NCBI RefSeq assembly: GCF_013044515.1
Contig: NZ_JABEPR010000001.1
Span: 930,001 to 994,000, forward strand
Length of the DNA stretch: 64,000 nucleotides
Direction of reading: 5' to 3'
From: Sphingomonas sp. ID1715
GTDB taxonomy: Bacteria > Pseudomonadota > Alphaproteobacteria > Sphingomonadales > Sphingomonadaceae
In this document: piece after piece, positions 10,036-18,146 of the stretch
How positions within the stretch are numbered: the first letter of the stretch is position 1
How the letters are laid out: each line of letters opens with the position of its first letter
Notes under the pieces: model-generated
Told to the model about the DNA's origin: nothing
What the model saw: the letters and a program-made list of their open reading frames with translations, nothing else
Database searches by the model: none
Position numbers and translations under genes: made by a program

Positions 10036-10409
10036 GGCCTGAGTGGCCGTGCGGGAGAACGAACGCGGGCGACGAGTTCGCGGGAAGGCTTGCTCCAGAT
10101 GTCGTCTTCGAACGCGGGCGGAACGAAGCGCTGTTCGCTGGCAGCCAGCTCGCTCAGCCCCGCCAGGCGGAAGATGCCGATCTTCGGCTCACGCGGCGGC
10201 TGGCCGTCGCGCAAGGCCGTACCCGCCACCAGGAACAGCGCGTCATGCTCGCGGAACATCAGCAGCGGCTCCAGCACGACGTGGCCCTTATTGTAGCGTG
10301 CCTCGATCCGGGAGCGCTCGCGCAGCGCGCGCCGCAGCAGAGCTTCCGACGGCTCGCCACCCGTCTCTGGGCCGGGCGCGGCGGCAGTGCGAAGGGACAA
10401 GGTTCCCAT
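10032..10409 (-). CDS. Small WYL-like domain protein of unknown function
   Basis: This is a 125-residue cytoplasmic protein. The central segment (IEARYNKGHVVLEPLLMF, then a FRLAGLSEL-like strand and a final VPPAFEDDIW) follows the pattern of WYL ligand-sensing domains: basic patch, GxxxxEPL, aromatic strand, FRL-x-x-I, and a P-x-F end. It lacks the helix-turn-helix that usually precedes a WYL domain, so it would be a stand-alone sensor, or an unrelated small family. It is transcribed divergently from the dipeptidase and its stop overlaps a possible 24-codon ORF. The WYL assignment rests on pattern only. Confidence 0.6.
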   Translation of the reverse strand: MGTLSLRTAAAPGPETGGEPSEALLRRALRERSRIEARYNKGHVVLEPLLMFREHDALFLVAGTALRDGQPPREPKIGIFRLAGLSELAASEQRFVPPAFEDDIWSKPSRELVARVRSPARPLRP

Positions 10410-10553
10410 TACTAGTCAATCCCACTCATCCGGCGACAATGCTGCACTGCAGCAATGGTTGCAATGGGGAAGATGAAGCCGACAACCTTGCGTGCGGGAC
10501 AAGTGAAATCGCGATTGCTAGACCCTGATTCGATGGATCAGGTGGAGGGGCGA

Positions 10554-11675
10554 ATGCGGGTCGATCGACGCACGATGATGATGGGGGCCGTCGCTGCGGC
10601 GGCCTTTGCCGGTCCGGCCAGGGCGAAGCGCGGCGCCGATGGATGGTATGACCGGGCGATCGTCATCGATGCGCTCGGTGGGGTCGGCGATCCTTATGGA
10701 CCGGATGGCGTGTCCCGGCTCAGCGACCGCGCCTGGTCGGAGACCCAGGGGACCGGCGTGACCATGGTGCGAGACACCGTGTTTCCCGTGGGAAATGTGC
10801 CGGACCCGTGGGGCGATTATTTGAAGAGCATCGAGAGCAGCAAGAACCTGCTCGCCGCCAATCCCGATCGCCTGCTGCTCGTGCGCAGCGCCGGCGACAT
10901 TCTGAAGGCCAAGCGCGAAGGCAAATTCGCGGTGCTGATCGGCACCCAGGACACCTGCATGGTGGGTCCCGCTCTCGACCGCCTCGCCCAGCTGAAGAAG
11001 GACGGGGTGATGACCGTCCAGCTGACCTACAACAACCGCAATCTTTGCGGCGACGGCTCGCTGGAGCCCGACAATGCCGGACTGTCGAAGCTGGGCCGCG
11101 CCACGATCGAGCGGATCGAGGCGGAGAAGCTGCTGCTCGACCTCAGCCATGGCGGCGCACGGACCATGGCCGAGGCGGCGCGCCACGCAAAGCGACCGCT
11201 GGTGATCAGCCACACCGGTGCGCGCGCGCTGTCCGACCATCCACGCAACACCGCCGACGAGACGATCCGCGCCGTCGCGGAGAAGGGCGGCGTGGTCGGC
11301 GTCTACTTCATGCCGTTCCTCACCCTCGACAGCCAGCCCAAGGGCAGCGACCTGATCGCCCATATCGAGCATATCGCCAACGTGGCGGGTGAGGACCATG
11401 TCGGCATCGGCACCGACAATGGCGTGCTACCCCAGGCAACCGACGAGGCGGCGCGCCGCCGCAACCGCGAATGGGCGCTGCAGCGCATCAAGGCCGGCAT
11501 CGCCGCTCCCGGCGAGGGGCCGGAGGTCTTCCCGATCGTCGCCGACTATAACAGCGTCGACCGGTACCGCCGCCTGGCGACGGCACTGGCGGGGCGCGGC
11601 TGGTCGGTCGCGCGCCTCGAAAAGCTGTTCGGCGGCAACTTCCTGCGCGTCTATCGCGAGGCCTGGGGCGGGTAA
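10554..11675 (+). CDS. Exported M19 family (membrane dipeptidase-like) amidohydrolase
   Basis: The start at 10554 is preferred over the upstream ATGs because GGAGGGG lies just before it and it begins directly with a Tat-like signal (VDRRTMMMG, then an Ala-rich stretch ending ARA). The mature protein (373 residues in total) shows the later M19 metal and active-site motifs: DLSHGG (His199), ISHTGAR (His220) and VGIGTDNG (Asp288). The first M19 zinc motif, normally HxD near the N-terminus, is replaced by VIDALGGVGD, so two canonical ligands seem absent. Family members normally hydrolyse dipeptides. Here substrate and even activity are uncertain. It stands alone, divergent from the WYL-like gene. 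Confidence 0.8.
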   Translation: MRVDRRTMMMGAVAAAAFAGPARAKRGADGWYDRAIVIDALGGVGDPYGPDGVSRLSDRAWSETQGTGVTMVRDTVFPVGNVPDPWGDYLKSIESSKNLLAANPDRLLLVRSAGDILKAKREGKFAVLIGTQDTCMVGPALDRLAQLKKDGVMTVQLTYNNRNLCGDGSLEPDNAGLSKLGRATIERIEAEKLLLDLSHGGARTMAEAARHAKRPLVISHTGARALSDHPRNTADETIRAVAEKGGVVGVYFMPFLTLDSQPKGSDLIAHIEHIANVAGEDHVGIGTDNGVLPQATDEAARRRNREWALQRIKAGIAAPGEGPEVFPIVADYNSVDRYRRLATALAGRGWSVARLEKLFGGNFLRVYREAWGG

Positions 11676-11683
11676 GCCATTAC

Positions 11684-11712
11684 TTGCTAGCCGGTGAGCG
11701 TGCAGCTATGGG
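11684..11712 (+). promoter_or_regulatory. Candidate promoter of the tRNA-Lys gene
   Basis: TTGCTA (11684-11689) and TATGGG (11707-11712) are separated by 17 bp and lie 10 bp before the first tRNA base. The spacing and position fit a housekeeping sigma-70-type promoter; the match to consensus is moderate. Confidence 0.4.
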
Positions 11713-11721
11713 CGCGTCCGT

Positions 11722-12017
11722 GGGCCGTTAGCTCAGTCGGTAGAGCAACTGACTTTCGGTGGAAGCCCGCGTCGGAAACGGCGCGGTGAACAGGTGTCAA
11801 ACTCGGGGAACCCTTCCGCGTCGCGGCGATGGCAATCCCGAGCCAAGCCGGACTTCGGTCCGGAAGGTGTAGAGACTTGACGGCACCCGCCTAAGCCGAG
11901 CCTGCTCGGTATGGTGATGAGAAAGTCCAGACTCCAAACGCCCTCAGGGGCGGCGGCGAAAGCCGTGGCGGGTATGTAATCAGTAGGTCGCTGGTTCGAA
12001 TCCAGCACGGCTCACCA
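11722..12017 (+). tRNA. tRNA-Lys(TTT), interrupted by a group I intron
   Basis: Exon 1 (11722-11756) holds the acceptor 5' strand GGGCCGT, the D arm (GCTC..GAGC) and the anticodon stem ACTGA plus CTTT. Exon 2 (11977-12017) holds TAA, TCAGT, the T arm GCTGG-TTCGAAT-CCAGC, the acceptor 3' strand ACGGCTC and an encoded CCA. Joined, they give a 76-nt tRNA with loop CTTTTAA, anticodon TTT (lysine), very close in layout to E. coli tRNA-Lys. The exon break falls between tRNA positions 35 and 36, inside the anticodon, so the tRNA is non-functional unless the intron is removed. A protein-like reading across this locus on the minus strand is an artefact. Confidence 0.93.
11757..11976 (+). ncRNA. Group I self-splicing intron (IC3-like) in tRNA-Lys
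   Basis: This 220-nt insert has the conserved group I core in order: the P/Q region AATCCCGAGCCAAGCC (11834-11849), the R region GGAAGGTGTAGAGACTTGACGG ending near 11883, the S region around GAAAGTCCAG (11921-11930), and a terminal G (11976). P1 is explicit: exon CTTT (11753-11756) pairs with GAAG in the intron just after the loop CGGTG, giving the U-G wobble at the 5' splice site. These blocks match the well-known cyanobacterial tRNA-Leu intron, which argues for an autocatalytic, protein-free intron. No homing-endonuclease ORF is present. Confidence 0.92.
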
Positions 12018-12172
12018 TCCAGTCTCGCGACGTATCCGGTTCTGCCGGTCTCACGGTGCGCGAGACATGTGTACGGCTTGTCGCGGTCCTGCAGCAGCGA
12101 TGCCAGAGTTCTTCGTGACTCGCTTTGCAAAACCTTGGCCGACCGCTCTTCCCTGAGAAGAAGCGGCGGACG

Positions 12173-12406
12173 TTAAAGGGGGCGCTCTTCCTTCACAGGC
12201 TCGTGATCGGTGACGGCGGCGCGCGGCTTGTCGAGCGCCTCGACGCGGCGTTCGCGCACCGGCTCGTCGTCCTCAGCCATGCCCTTCTTGAAGCTTTTGA
12301 TGCCCTTGGCGACGTCGCCCATCATGTCGGAAAAGCGGCCCTTCCCGAACAACAGCATCACCAGGATGCCGACGACCAGCCAATGCCAGATGCTGAAACT
12401 GCCCAT
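12173..12406 (-). CDS. tatA: Sec-independent translocase subunit TatA
   Basis: This 77-residue protein has one N-terminal membrane helix ([16 protein letters not shown]), the FG hinge ([13 protein letters not shown]), an amphipathic helix and an acidic/basic polar tail, the standard TatA/TatE build. TatA oligomers form the pore for folded, twin-arginine-tagged proteins. It lies 40 nt downstream of scpB on the same strand, as in many alphaproteobacteria. There tatB and tatC usually follow, but here the next feature downstream is the tRNA-Lys, so tatB/tatC must be elsewhere. TatE is the alternative name; the pore-subunit assignment itself is safe. Confidence 0.92.
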   Translation of the reverse strand: MGSFSIWHWLVVGILVMLLFGKGRFSDMMGDVAKGIKSFKKGMAEDDEPVRERRVEALDKPRAAVTDHEPVKEERPL

Positions 12407-12446
12407 GATAATCTCCTGGCAGGCGCGGCCTGCGTGAGCGCCCTAT

Positions 12447-13025
12447 CTAGTCGCTCTCGTCGGCGCTTTCCAGTTCAAGCTCGCCGGGCGTCGTATCGAG
12501 CGGATCGAGCAGCCCGGCCGCCTTCAAATCGTCGATCCCGGGCAGGTCGCGCCGGCTCTGCAACCCGAAATGCGTCAGGAAGCCCTGCGTGGTCGCGTAG
12601 AGCAAAGGCCGCCCCGGCGCTTCGCGGCGGCCGGCCGGGCGCACCCAGCCCGCCTCCATCAGCACGTCGAGCGTGCCCTTGGAAATCTGCACCCCGCGGA
12701 TCGCCTCGATCTCGGCGCGACTGACCGGCTCCTGATAGGCGATGATAGCGAGCGTCTCGACCGCCGCGCGCGACAGCCGCTTCGGCTCCTCTCGTTCACG
12801 CCGCAGGAAGTGCGCCAGGTCGGGCGCGGTTTGAAAGTGCCAGCGCCCGCCCCGCTCGACCAGCTCGACCCCGCGCCCGGCATAATCCTCGGCCAGCAGC
12901 CGCAGCGTCTGCTTGAGATCGACGTCAGGCCCGACATAGGCCGCGATCTCATCCGCGGTCAGCGGCGCCTCGGCCGCGAACAGCACCGCCTCGACCGCAC
13001 GGATGGCGGGGTCGATGTCAGACAT
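12447..13025 (-). CDS. scpB: Segregation and condensation protein B (ScpB)
   Basis: ScpB (192 residues from this start) is the winged-helix subunit of the SMC-ScpA-ScpB condensin, which folds and separates sister chromosomes. The sequence begins AIRAVEAVLFAAEAPLTADEI, followed by the GVELVERGGRWHFQT and ETLAIIAYQEPVSRAEIE blocks typical of the family. I chose the ATG at 13025 because GGAGG lies 6 nt before it. A longer reading from 13046 would begin inside a palindromic repeat. The C-terminus is acidic (ELESADESD). scpA is the next gene upstream, separated by the repeat. Confidence 0.93.
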   Translation of the reverse strand: MSDIDPAIRAVEAVLFAAEAPLTADEIAAYVGPDVDLKQTLRLLAEDYAGRGVELVERGGRWHFQTAPDLAHFLRREREEPKRLSRAAVETLAIIAYQEPVSRAEIEAIRGVQISKGTLDVLMEAGWVRPAGRREAPGRPLLYATTQGFLTHFGLQSRRDLPGIDDLKAAGLLDPLDTTPGELELESADESD

Positions 13026-13041
13026 CGCACGCCTCCGTCCG

Positions 13042-13136
13042 CTCATCCTGAGGAGCCGTTGAGCGAAGGCGAAACGGCGTCTCGAAGGATCCTTCGATAC
13101 GGGTCTTCGCCAGGCTCAGCCCCTCCTCAGGATGAG
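13042..13136. repeat. Palindromic intergenic element between scpA and scpB
   Basis: CTCATCCTGAGGAG (13042-13055) and CTCCTCAGGATGAG (13123-13136) are perfect 14-bp inverted arms. Between them is a second 16-bp palindrome, TCGAAGGATCCTTCGA (13082-13097). This resembles the REP/BIME-type repeats scattered in sphingomonad intergenic DNA. It sits between two genes that should be co-transcribed and may affect mRNA stability. Confidence 0.8.
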
Positions 13137-13154
13137 CGGCTAAATGCTGCAATG

Positions 13155-13901
13155 TCACGCGGCCCTCACGAACAGGTCGCCGAAGGCCTCTTCCTGCCGC
13201 AGCTCGGCCTTGCCCTGCTTGGCGAGTTCGAGTGCCGCGACGAAGCTGGAGGCGAGCGCAGAGCGGCGCAGTTGCGGGTCGGAGACGATGGGCAGGAAGG
13301 CCTCGATCCGCGTCCATTCGATCTTCTGCCCGAGCAGCGCCTCGACCCGCGCGAGCGCGTCCTCGAGCGACATGACCGGCCGCCGCGCGATCTGGTGCAC
13401 GACCGGCTGGGTCCGCGCCATCACCGCACCATAAGCGGCGATCACTTCATAGAGATCGGCATCCCACAAGCTCTTGCGCACCACGCGCAGCCCCTCGGGA
13501 CGGCCGCGCACGAACACGTCGCGCCCGATCCGGTCACGCGCCATCAGCCGGGCCCCGGCCTCGCGCATCGCCTGTAGCCGCTGCAGCCGGATCTGCAGCC
13601 GCAGCGCCAGCTCCTCGGGGCTCGGATCGACGGTCGGGTCCTTGGGCAGCAGCAGCGCCGACTTGAGGTAAGCAAGCCAGGCCGCCATCACGAGATAATC
13701 GGCGGCGATCTCCAGCTTCAGCGCCTTCGCGCCGGCGATGAAGGCGAGATATTGCTCGACCAACGCGAGGATCGAGATTTCCCGCAGGTCCACCTTCTGC
13801 GCCCGCGCGAGCGACAGCAGCAGGTCGAGCGGCCCTTCCCAGCCGTCGATGTCGATGGTGAGCGCGTCCGAGTCGGGCTGAGTCACGGTCTGAGTATGCA
13901 C
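13155..13901 (-). CDS. scpA: Segregation and condensation protein A (ScpA)
   Basis: ScpA (248 residues, GTG start) is the kleisin that bridges the SMC heads and binds ScpB. The N-terminus carries the kleisin signature WEGPLDLLLSLARAQKVDL, and the C-terminus shows the winged-helix part (SFVAALELAKQGKAELRQE). Between nagZ and scpA lies a palindromic element, and another separates scpA from scpB. The gene order nagZ-scpA-scpB-tatA is a usual alphaproteobacterial neighbourhood, which supports the call. Confidence 0.93.
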   Translation of the reverse strand: MHTQTVTQPDSDALTIDIDGWEGPLDLLLSLARAQKVDLREISILALVEQYLAFIAGAKALKLEIAADYLVMAAWLAYLKSALLLPKDPTVDPSPEELALRLQIRLQRLQAMREAGARLMARDRIGRDVFVRGRPEGLRVVRKSLWDADLYEVIAAYGAVMARTQPVVHQIARRPVMSLEDALARVEALLGQKIEWTRIEAFLPIVSDPQLRRSALASSFVAALELAKQGKAELRQEEAFGDLFVRAA

Positions 13902-13913
13902 GGAAACACCGAC

Positions 13914-14014
13914 CCGTCATCCCGAACTTGTTTCGGGACAAGGCGTCGGGTGACGGATCGTCGAAGGTCCCGTGGTGCGACAACGCTTGTGCCGAAACAA
14001 GTTCGGGATGACGG
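13914..14014. repeat. Palindromic intergenic element between nagZ and scpA
   Basis: A 23-bp left arm (13914-13936, beginning CCGTCATCCCGAAC) is exactly inverted at 13992-14014. The roughly 55-bp centre is not obviously coding. It belongs to the GTCATCCCGAAC class of dispersed palindromes frequent in alphaproteobacterial intergenic regions. Confidence 0.85.
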
Positions 14015-14015
14015 T

Positions 14016-15020
14016 TTAGGCGAGCGCCAGCAGTTCGTCGCGCGTCCGCACCACCTCCGCGAACCGGGCCGGTTCCGGCGCCTTGCGGAAGGCCAAGGCC
14101 GCCGCCAGTCGCTCCTTCGTCCGGTCGCTCGCCTCAGGCAGCGCGTCGGCGATGGCTATCATCTCGTCCATCCGCGCCCAGCAGTCGAGCACCAGGTCCA
14201 CACCCGTATCGACCGCGCCGCACGCCTTTTCCGCGGGCGTGCCGGAGAGTGCCTTCATGTCGATATCGTCGGTCATCAGCAGGCCGTCGAAGCCGATCCG
14301 CTCGCGGATGATCTGCTGCACCACATAATGCGAAAGCGTGCCGGGCCGGGCATCGTCCCACGCCGTATAGACGATGTGCGCGGTCATCCCGATCGGCGCC
14401 CAATTGAGCTGCCGGAAGGGTGTCAGGTCGCTCTCCAGCGCCTCTTCGCCGGCATCGACCACGGGCAGCGCCTTGTGGCTGTCGACCAGCACGCGGCCAT
14501 GGCCCGGCATGTGCTTGACGATGCCGGTGACCCCGCCCGTCTGCAGCCCTTCGAGCACGGCGCGGCCGATGGCCGCCACGCGCATCGGCTCATAGCCATA
14601 GGCACGGTCGCCGATGACGTCGTTAGCGCCGGGCTGGCGGACGTCGAGCAACGGCAGTGCGTCGACGGTTATCCCAACCTCACTCAGCGCAAGGCCGATT
14701 GCTTCGGCGTTCGCGCGCGCCGCCTCGATCGCCGAGATCGGTGCCGTCTCGTAGAGTTCGCCGAACACCGCGCCATTGGGAAACGCTGGCCATTCGGGCG
14801 GCTGCATCCGCGCGACGCGACCGCCTTCCTGATCGATCATGATCAGCAGATCGTCGCGGCCGTGCAGCTCCCGCAGGCTGTCGGTCAGCGCCCGCATCTG
14901 CGCGCGGTCGCCGCAATTGCGCTTGAACAGGATATAGCCGGCAGGCTCGGCCTCTCGGAAAAAGGCGCGCTCCTCGGGGCTGAGTTCCAGCCCCGCCATG
15001 CCGAAAATGACGGGCTTCAT
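14016..15020 (-). CDS. nagZ: Beta-N-acetylhexosaminidase NagZ (GH3)
   Basis: NagZ removes N-acetylglucosamine from muropeptides during peptidoglycan recycling in the cytoplasm. The 334-residue protein has the family pattern: IDQEGGRVARM near 62-72, the KHMPGHG loop with the catalytic His/Asp region at 169-175, and LLMTDDID with the nucleophile Asp251. No signal peptide is present, as expected for the recycling enzyme. It lies between the SPOR gene and scpA on the same strand. The 5' side abuts a 149-bp repeat element that fills the whole gap to the SPOR gene. Confidence 0.93.
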   Translation of the reverse strand: MKPVIFGMAGLELSPEERAFFREAEPAGYILFKRNCGDRAQMRALTDSLRELHGRDDLLIMIDQEGGRVARMQPPEWPAFPNGAVFGELYETAPISAIEAARANAEAIGLALSEVGITVDALPLLDVRQPGANDVIGDRAYGYEPMRVAAIGRAVLEGLQTGGVTGIVKHMPGHGRVLVDSHKALPVVDAGEEALESDLTPFRQLNWAPIGMTAHIVYTAWDDARPGTLSHYVVQQIIRERIGFDGLLMTDDIDMKALSGTPAEKACGAVDTGVDLVLDCWARMDEMIAIADALPEASDRTKERLAAALAFRKAPEPARFAEVVRTRDELLALA

Positions 15021-15021
15021 A

Positions 15022-15170
15022 AATCCTCCCCCAGCTTGCTGGGGGAGGGGGACCGCCGCAGGCGGTGGAGGGGCCTGCAGCGAAGCGGAAGGTCAGCCCG
15101 TCCGCTTGCGCGGCCGGCCCCTCCACCATGCTGTGCATGGTCCCCCTCCCCTGCTGCGCAGGGGAGGATT
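15022..15170. repeat. Composite palindromic element, family A copy 1
   Basis: The element runs from AATCCTCCCC to GGGGAGGATT. Inside are two further matched blocks: GGGGGACC..GGTGGAGGGG on the left and CCCCTCCACC..TGGTCCCCCT on the right. Each has its own small hairpin. The same architecture recurs at 28217-28362 and at 31782-31909. It occupies the complete gap between nagZ (first base 15020) and the SPOR gene stop (15171). Confidence 0.85.
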
Positions 15171-15899
15171 CTAGTTGACCACAAGGCAATTCTCTCCGGC
15201 GACGCGCAGGCGGGCGCAGATGTCCTTGGCTTCCGCCGGCGACGCGGTGCCGACGCGCAGGCGGTAGAAGGTGCGGCCATTCACATCGGCCTTGACGATC
15301 GATTGGCCCTTTTCGGCCAGATAGCCGAACCGCTTCGACATCGACTCCCAGGTCTTGCGGGCGCTGTCCTGACTCGGGAAGGCGCCGAGTTGCACGGTCG
15401 CGCCGGGTGCGCTTTCGGTGACGGTCTGCGCGGGCGCCGGGCGCGCGACGAGCGTGCCGCCCTTATCCTCGATGATGATCGCGCTGGCGCTCGGCTTGGG
15501 CGTCGCAGTGGGCGAAGCCTTGGGCGCGGCCGGCGCGCGCTCCACCGGCGTTTCCGGTACCGCGTTCAGGTCGAGCGAGCCCTGCACCTGCGCGCCCTCG
15601 CTGGTGGCAAAGGCCATGTCGCCTTGCCCCTCGATCTTCATGCCGCCCTCTTCCGGCGGCTTGACCTTGTACGGACCTTCAGGCGCCGCGATCAGCTCGC
15701 CCGACCCGGTCGGCTCAATCTCGCGATTCTGCCACCACCAGACCCCACCGACCACGATTGCCGCCAGCACCAGCAGCGCGAGCAGCGGCCCGACCCAACG
15801 GACCGGCGCCGCGCGTTCCTCCTCGACATCGTCGACCGGCTCCAGCCAGGGCAGTCGGTCTTCATCGGACAGCGCGTAGGGATCGTGCGCCTGGGCCAC
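15171..15899 (-). CDS. SPOR domain membrane protein
   Basis: This 242-residue inner-membrane protein starts with GTG one base after the argS stop, so the two genes are probably coupled. It has a short acidic cytoplasmic N-terminus, one membrane span (LLALLVLAAIVVGGVWWW, about residues 39-56), a long Pro/Ala/Glu-rich periplasmic linker, and a C-terminal SPOR domain (VQLGAFPSQDSARKTWESM through AGENCLVVN). SPOR domains bind denuded glycan strands at division sites, so a role in septal peptidoglycan is likely. The protein could be a DedD/FtsN-like factor, but no specific orthologue is assigned. Confidence 0.85.
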   Translation of the reverse strand: MAQAHDPYALSDEDRLPWLEPVDDVEEERAAPVRWVGPLLALLVLAAIVVGGVWWWQNREIEPTGSGELIAAPEGPYKVKPPEEGGMKIEGQGDMAFATSEGAQVQGSLDLNAVPETPVERAPAAPKASPTATPKPSASAIIIEDKGGTLVARPAPAQTVTESAPGATVQLGAFPSQDSARKTWESMSKRFGYLAEKGQSIVKADVNGRTFYRLRVGTASPAEAKDICARLRVAGENCLVVN

Positions 15900-15900
15900 G

Positions 15901-17628
15901 TCAGTTCATCTCCTCGACCGCCGCCACCCCCATGATGGCGAGGCCGTTGCGGATGATCTGCCCGATTGCCTCGACCAGATAAAGCCGTGCGCAAGTCGTT
16001 TGGGCATCATCCGCCACCAGCACGCGCCGGTCCGGCCGGTCATTGCCCATGTTGAAGAAGGCATGGAAGGCCGCGGCCAGGTCATAGAGGTAGAAGGCGA
16101 TCCGGTGCGGCTCGCGTGCCGTCGCCGCGCCCTCGACCACGCGTGGGAACTGCGCCGCGAGCTTTACCAGCGAGAGCTCCTCCCCGTCGAGCCTTTCCAG
16201 GTCGGGCGCACCGCAGCTGATCCCGGCCTCCGCGATCCGGCGCCGGATCGAACAGATGCGGGCATGGGCATATTGCACATAGAAGACGGGATTGTCCTTC
16301 GACGCCTCGACCACCTTGGCGAAGTCGAAGTCCATCTGCGCGTCGGCCTTGCGGGTCAGCATGGTGAAGCGCACCACGTCCTTGCCGACCTCGCGCACCA
16401 CATCGGCGAGCGTGACGAAATTGCCCGCCCGCTTGGACATCTTGACCGGCTCGCCCGCGCGCAGCAGCCGCACCATCTGGATCAGCTTGACGTCGAACTG
16501 CACCTTGTTCTCGGTCAGCGCCGCCACTGCCGCCTTGATCCGCTTGACGGTGCCGGCATGGTCGGCGCCCCAGATGTCGATCAGCGCGTCGACTTGCTGC
16601 GCCTTCTGGAAGTGATAGGCCATGTCGGCGCCGAAATAGGTCCATTGCCCGTTCGACTTTTTGATCGGCCGGTCCTGATCGTCGCCGAACTTGGTCGAGC
16701 GGAACAGCGGCAGCTCGACCGGCTCCCAATCTTCCGGCGTCTCGCCCTTCGGGGCTTCGAGCACGCCGTCATAGACGAGGTCGCGCGCGCGCAGCCACGC
16801 CTCCGCCTCTTCCGGCTTGCCCGCCGCCTGCAGCTCCGCCTCGGACGAGAACAGGTCGTGATGAATGCCGAGCAGCGCCAGGTCGGCCTTGATCAGCGCG
16901 ATCATCGCGGCAACCGTGCGGGCGCGGAACAGCGCCAGCCATTCGCCTTCCGGCGCGTTCCGATAGCGGTCGCCGAACTCGGCCGCGAGCTGCTCGCCGA
17001 TCGGCTTCAGATATTCGCCGGGATAAAGCCCCTCGGAAATCTCGCCAATGTCCTCGCCCAGCGCCTCGCGGTAGCGCAGGTGCGCCGAGCGGGCGAGCAC
17101 GTCGACCTGGCCGCCGGCATCGTTGACATAATATTCGCGGACCACCTGGTGCCCGGCATATTCGAGCAGCGCCGCGAGCGCGTCGCCGACCACGGCACCC
17201 CGGCAATGGCCCATATGCATCGGGCCGGTCGGGTTGGCGGACACATATTCGACATTGACCCGCTTGCCCTTGCCGATGGTCGAGCGGCCATAGTCCGCCG
17301 CCTCCGCGTGGATGGCGCGCAGTTCGTCCCGCCAGCTGTCATCCGACAAGCGCAGATTGATGAATCCGGGCCCGGCAATCTCTGCCTCGATCACGCCGGG
17401 AACCGCGCGGAGCTTCGCGACGATCAGTTCGGCGAGCGTCCGGGGATTTGTGCCGGCCGGCTTGCCGAGCACCATCGCCGCGTTGGTCGCGAGATCGCCA
17501 TGGGCGGGGTCCCGGGGCGGCTCGACCGTCAGGCCCGAACGCGCCAGCCCGGCAGGCAAAGCGCCTTCCGCGGTCAGTTGGTCCAGCACGGCGCCGATCG
17601 CGGCAGTGAAATGGGCGTGAAGCGTCAA
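15901..17628 (-). CDS. argS: Arginyl-tRNA synthetase
   Basis: ArgS charges tRNA-Arg with arginine. The class I signatures are present: [11 protein letters not shown] (HIGH motif) and [10 protein letters not shown] (KMSKS variant). The C-terminus has the ArgS anticodon-binding helices. The open frame extends far upstream, but homology-like sequence begins at [12 protein letters not shown], so I place the start at a TTG (17628), giving 575 residues, the usual length. The upstream part of the frame overlaps another gene on the other strand and looks non-coding. The stop is directly followed by the SPOR gene start. Confidence 0.93.
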   Translation of the reverse strand: MTLHAHFTAAIGAVLDQLTAEGALPAGLARSGLTVEPPRDPAHGDLATNAAMVLGKPAGTNPRTLAELIVAKLRAVPGVIEAEIAGPGFINLRLSDDSWRDELRAIHAEAADYGRSTIGKGKRVNVEYVSANPTGPMHMGHCRGAVVGDALAALLEYAGHQVVREYYVNDAGGQVDVLARSAHLRYREALGEDIGEISEGLYPGEYLKPIGEQLAAEFGDRYRNAPEGEWLALFRARTVAAMIALIKADLALLGIHHDLFSSEAELQAAGKPEEAEAWLRARDLVYDGVLEAPKGETPEDWEPVELPLFRSTKFGDDQDRPIKKSNGQWTYFGADMAYHFQKAQQVDALIDIWGADHAGTVKRIKAAVAALTENKVQFDVKLIQMVRLLRAGEPVKMSKRAGNFVTLADVVREVGKDVVRFTMLTRKADAQMDFDFAKVVEASKDNPVFYVQYAHARICSIRRRIAEAGISCGAPDLERLDGEELSLVKLAAQFPRVVEGAATAREPHRIAFYLYDLAAAFHAFFNMGNDRPDRRVLVADDAQTTCARLYLVEAIGQIIRNGLAIMGVAAVEEMN

Positions 17629-17838
17629 GTTACTCGGTCCATCCTGTGGGAAGCGGCGCCTTAAACCAGAACGGGCGCCGACCGCCAGCAAAGCCGCAGG
17701 GCAATGTGCCGGTTTCCCCGCAGTTGCGTTTTCTGCAATCGTAATGGCAGTTTTTGCGGTTGCGAAATTATTGTGCAGCGCAGCATAAGACCTGCGAGGG
17801 GATGCCCGACTGAGCTTTCCGATTGCAGGAGAAGTGTC

Positions 17839-18117
17839 ATGTCGAGACGCGTTGCAGGCTTTGTCGCCGCCCTCTTTATTCCCGCCCTCGCCCACGCTGC
17901 CGATCGGCAGAAGCAGTTCACACAGGACGGCGTCAGCTATCGCTATACCGTGTCTGAGCAGCGTGGCGGGCAGGTTATCGAGGGCCGTTCGAATGGAGAG
18001 CCGTTCCGCCTGTTCGTGAAGAACGGACGCGTAAATGGTACGGTAAACGGCCGCTCGGTGTCCTTCTACGTCCGCGAAGCGGCCTCGAACGCCACAGTGC
18101 AGGTCGCTGCTCGGTAA
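17839..18117 (+). CDS. Small secreted protein of unknown function
   Basis: The start at 17839 follows AGGAG and opens a clear signal peptide ([20 protein letters not shown]). The mature part is about 72 residues, with alternating charged and aromatic strands ([30 protein letters not shown]), suggesting a small beta-rich periplasmic protein. It is the only plus-strand gene between argS and dgt, and it overlaps only spurious upstream readings of argS. I do not recognise the family. A longer reading from 17704 lacks a ribosome site and signal sequence and is rejected. Confidence 0.7.
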   Translation: MSRRVAGFVAALFIPALAHAADRQKQFTQDGVSYRYTVSEQRGGQVIEGRSNGEPFRLFVKNGRVNGTVNGRSVSFYVREAASNATVQVAAR

Positions 18118-18146
18118 GGCCGGGGCCCCTGCCGAAGGGCGGGGGC

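Noticed and set aside
10043-10528. A 161-codon plus-strand reading opposite the WYL-like gene
   Set aside because: Arg/Ala/Ser-rich shadow with no start signal; the minus strand shows a patterned domain.
11733-12008. A 91-codon minus-strand ORF starting MLDSNQRPTDY across the tRNA-Lys locus, and a second one at 11891-12130
   Set aside because: They are read antisense through the tRNA exons and the group I intron; this MLDSNQRP-type peptide is a familiar artefact of translating the T arm of tRNA genes.
12018-12172. Gap between tRNA-Lys and tatA
   Set aside because: Apart from a weak stem (GTCTCGCG at 12022-12029 with CGCGAGAC at 12059-12066) I see no gene or convincing signal; the loop is too long for a clear terminator.
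13752-15935. A 727-codon plus-strand reading opposite scpA, nagZ and the SPOR gene
   Set aside because: It runs through two palindromic repeats and three well-supported minus-strand genes, and shows no domain.
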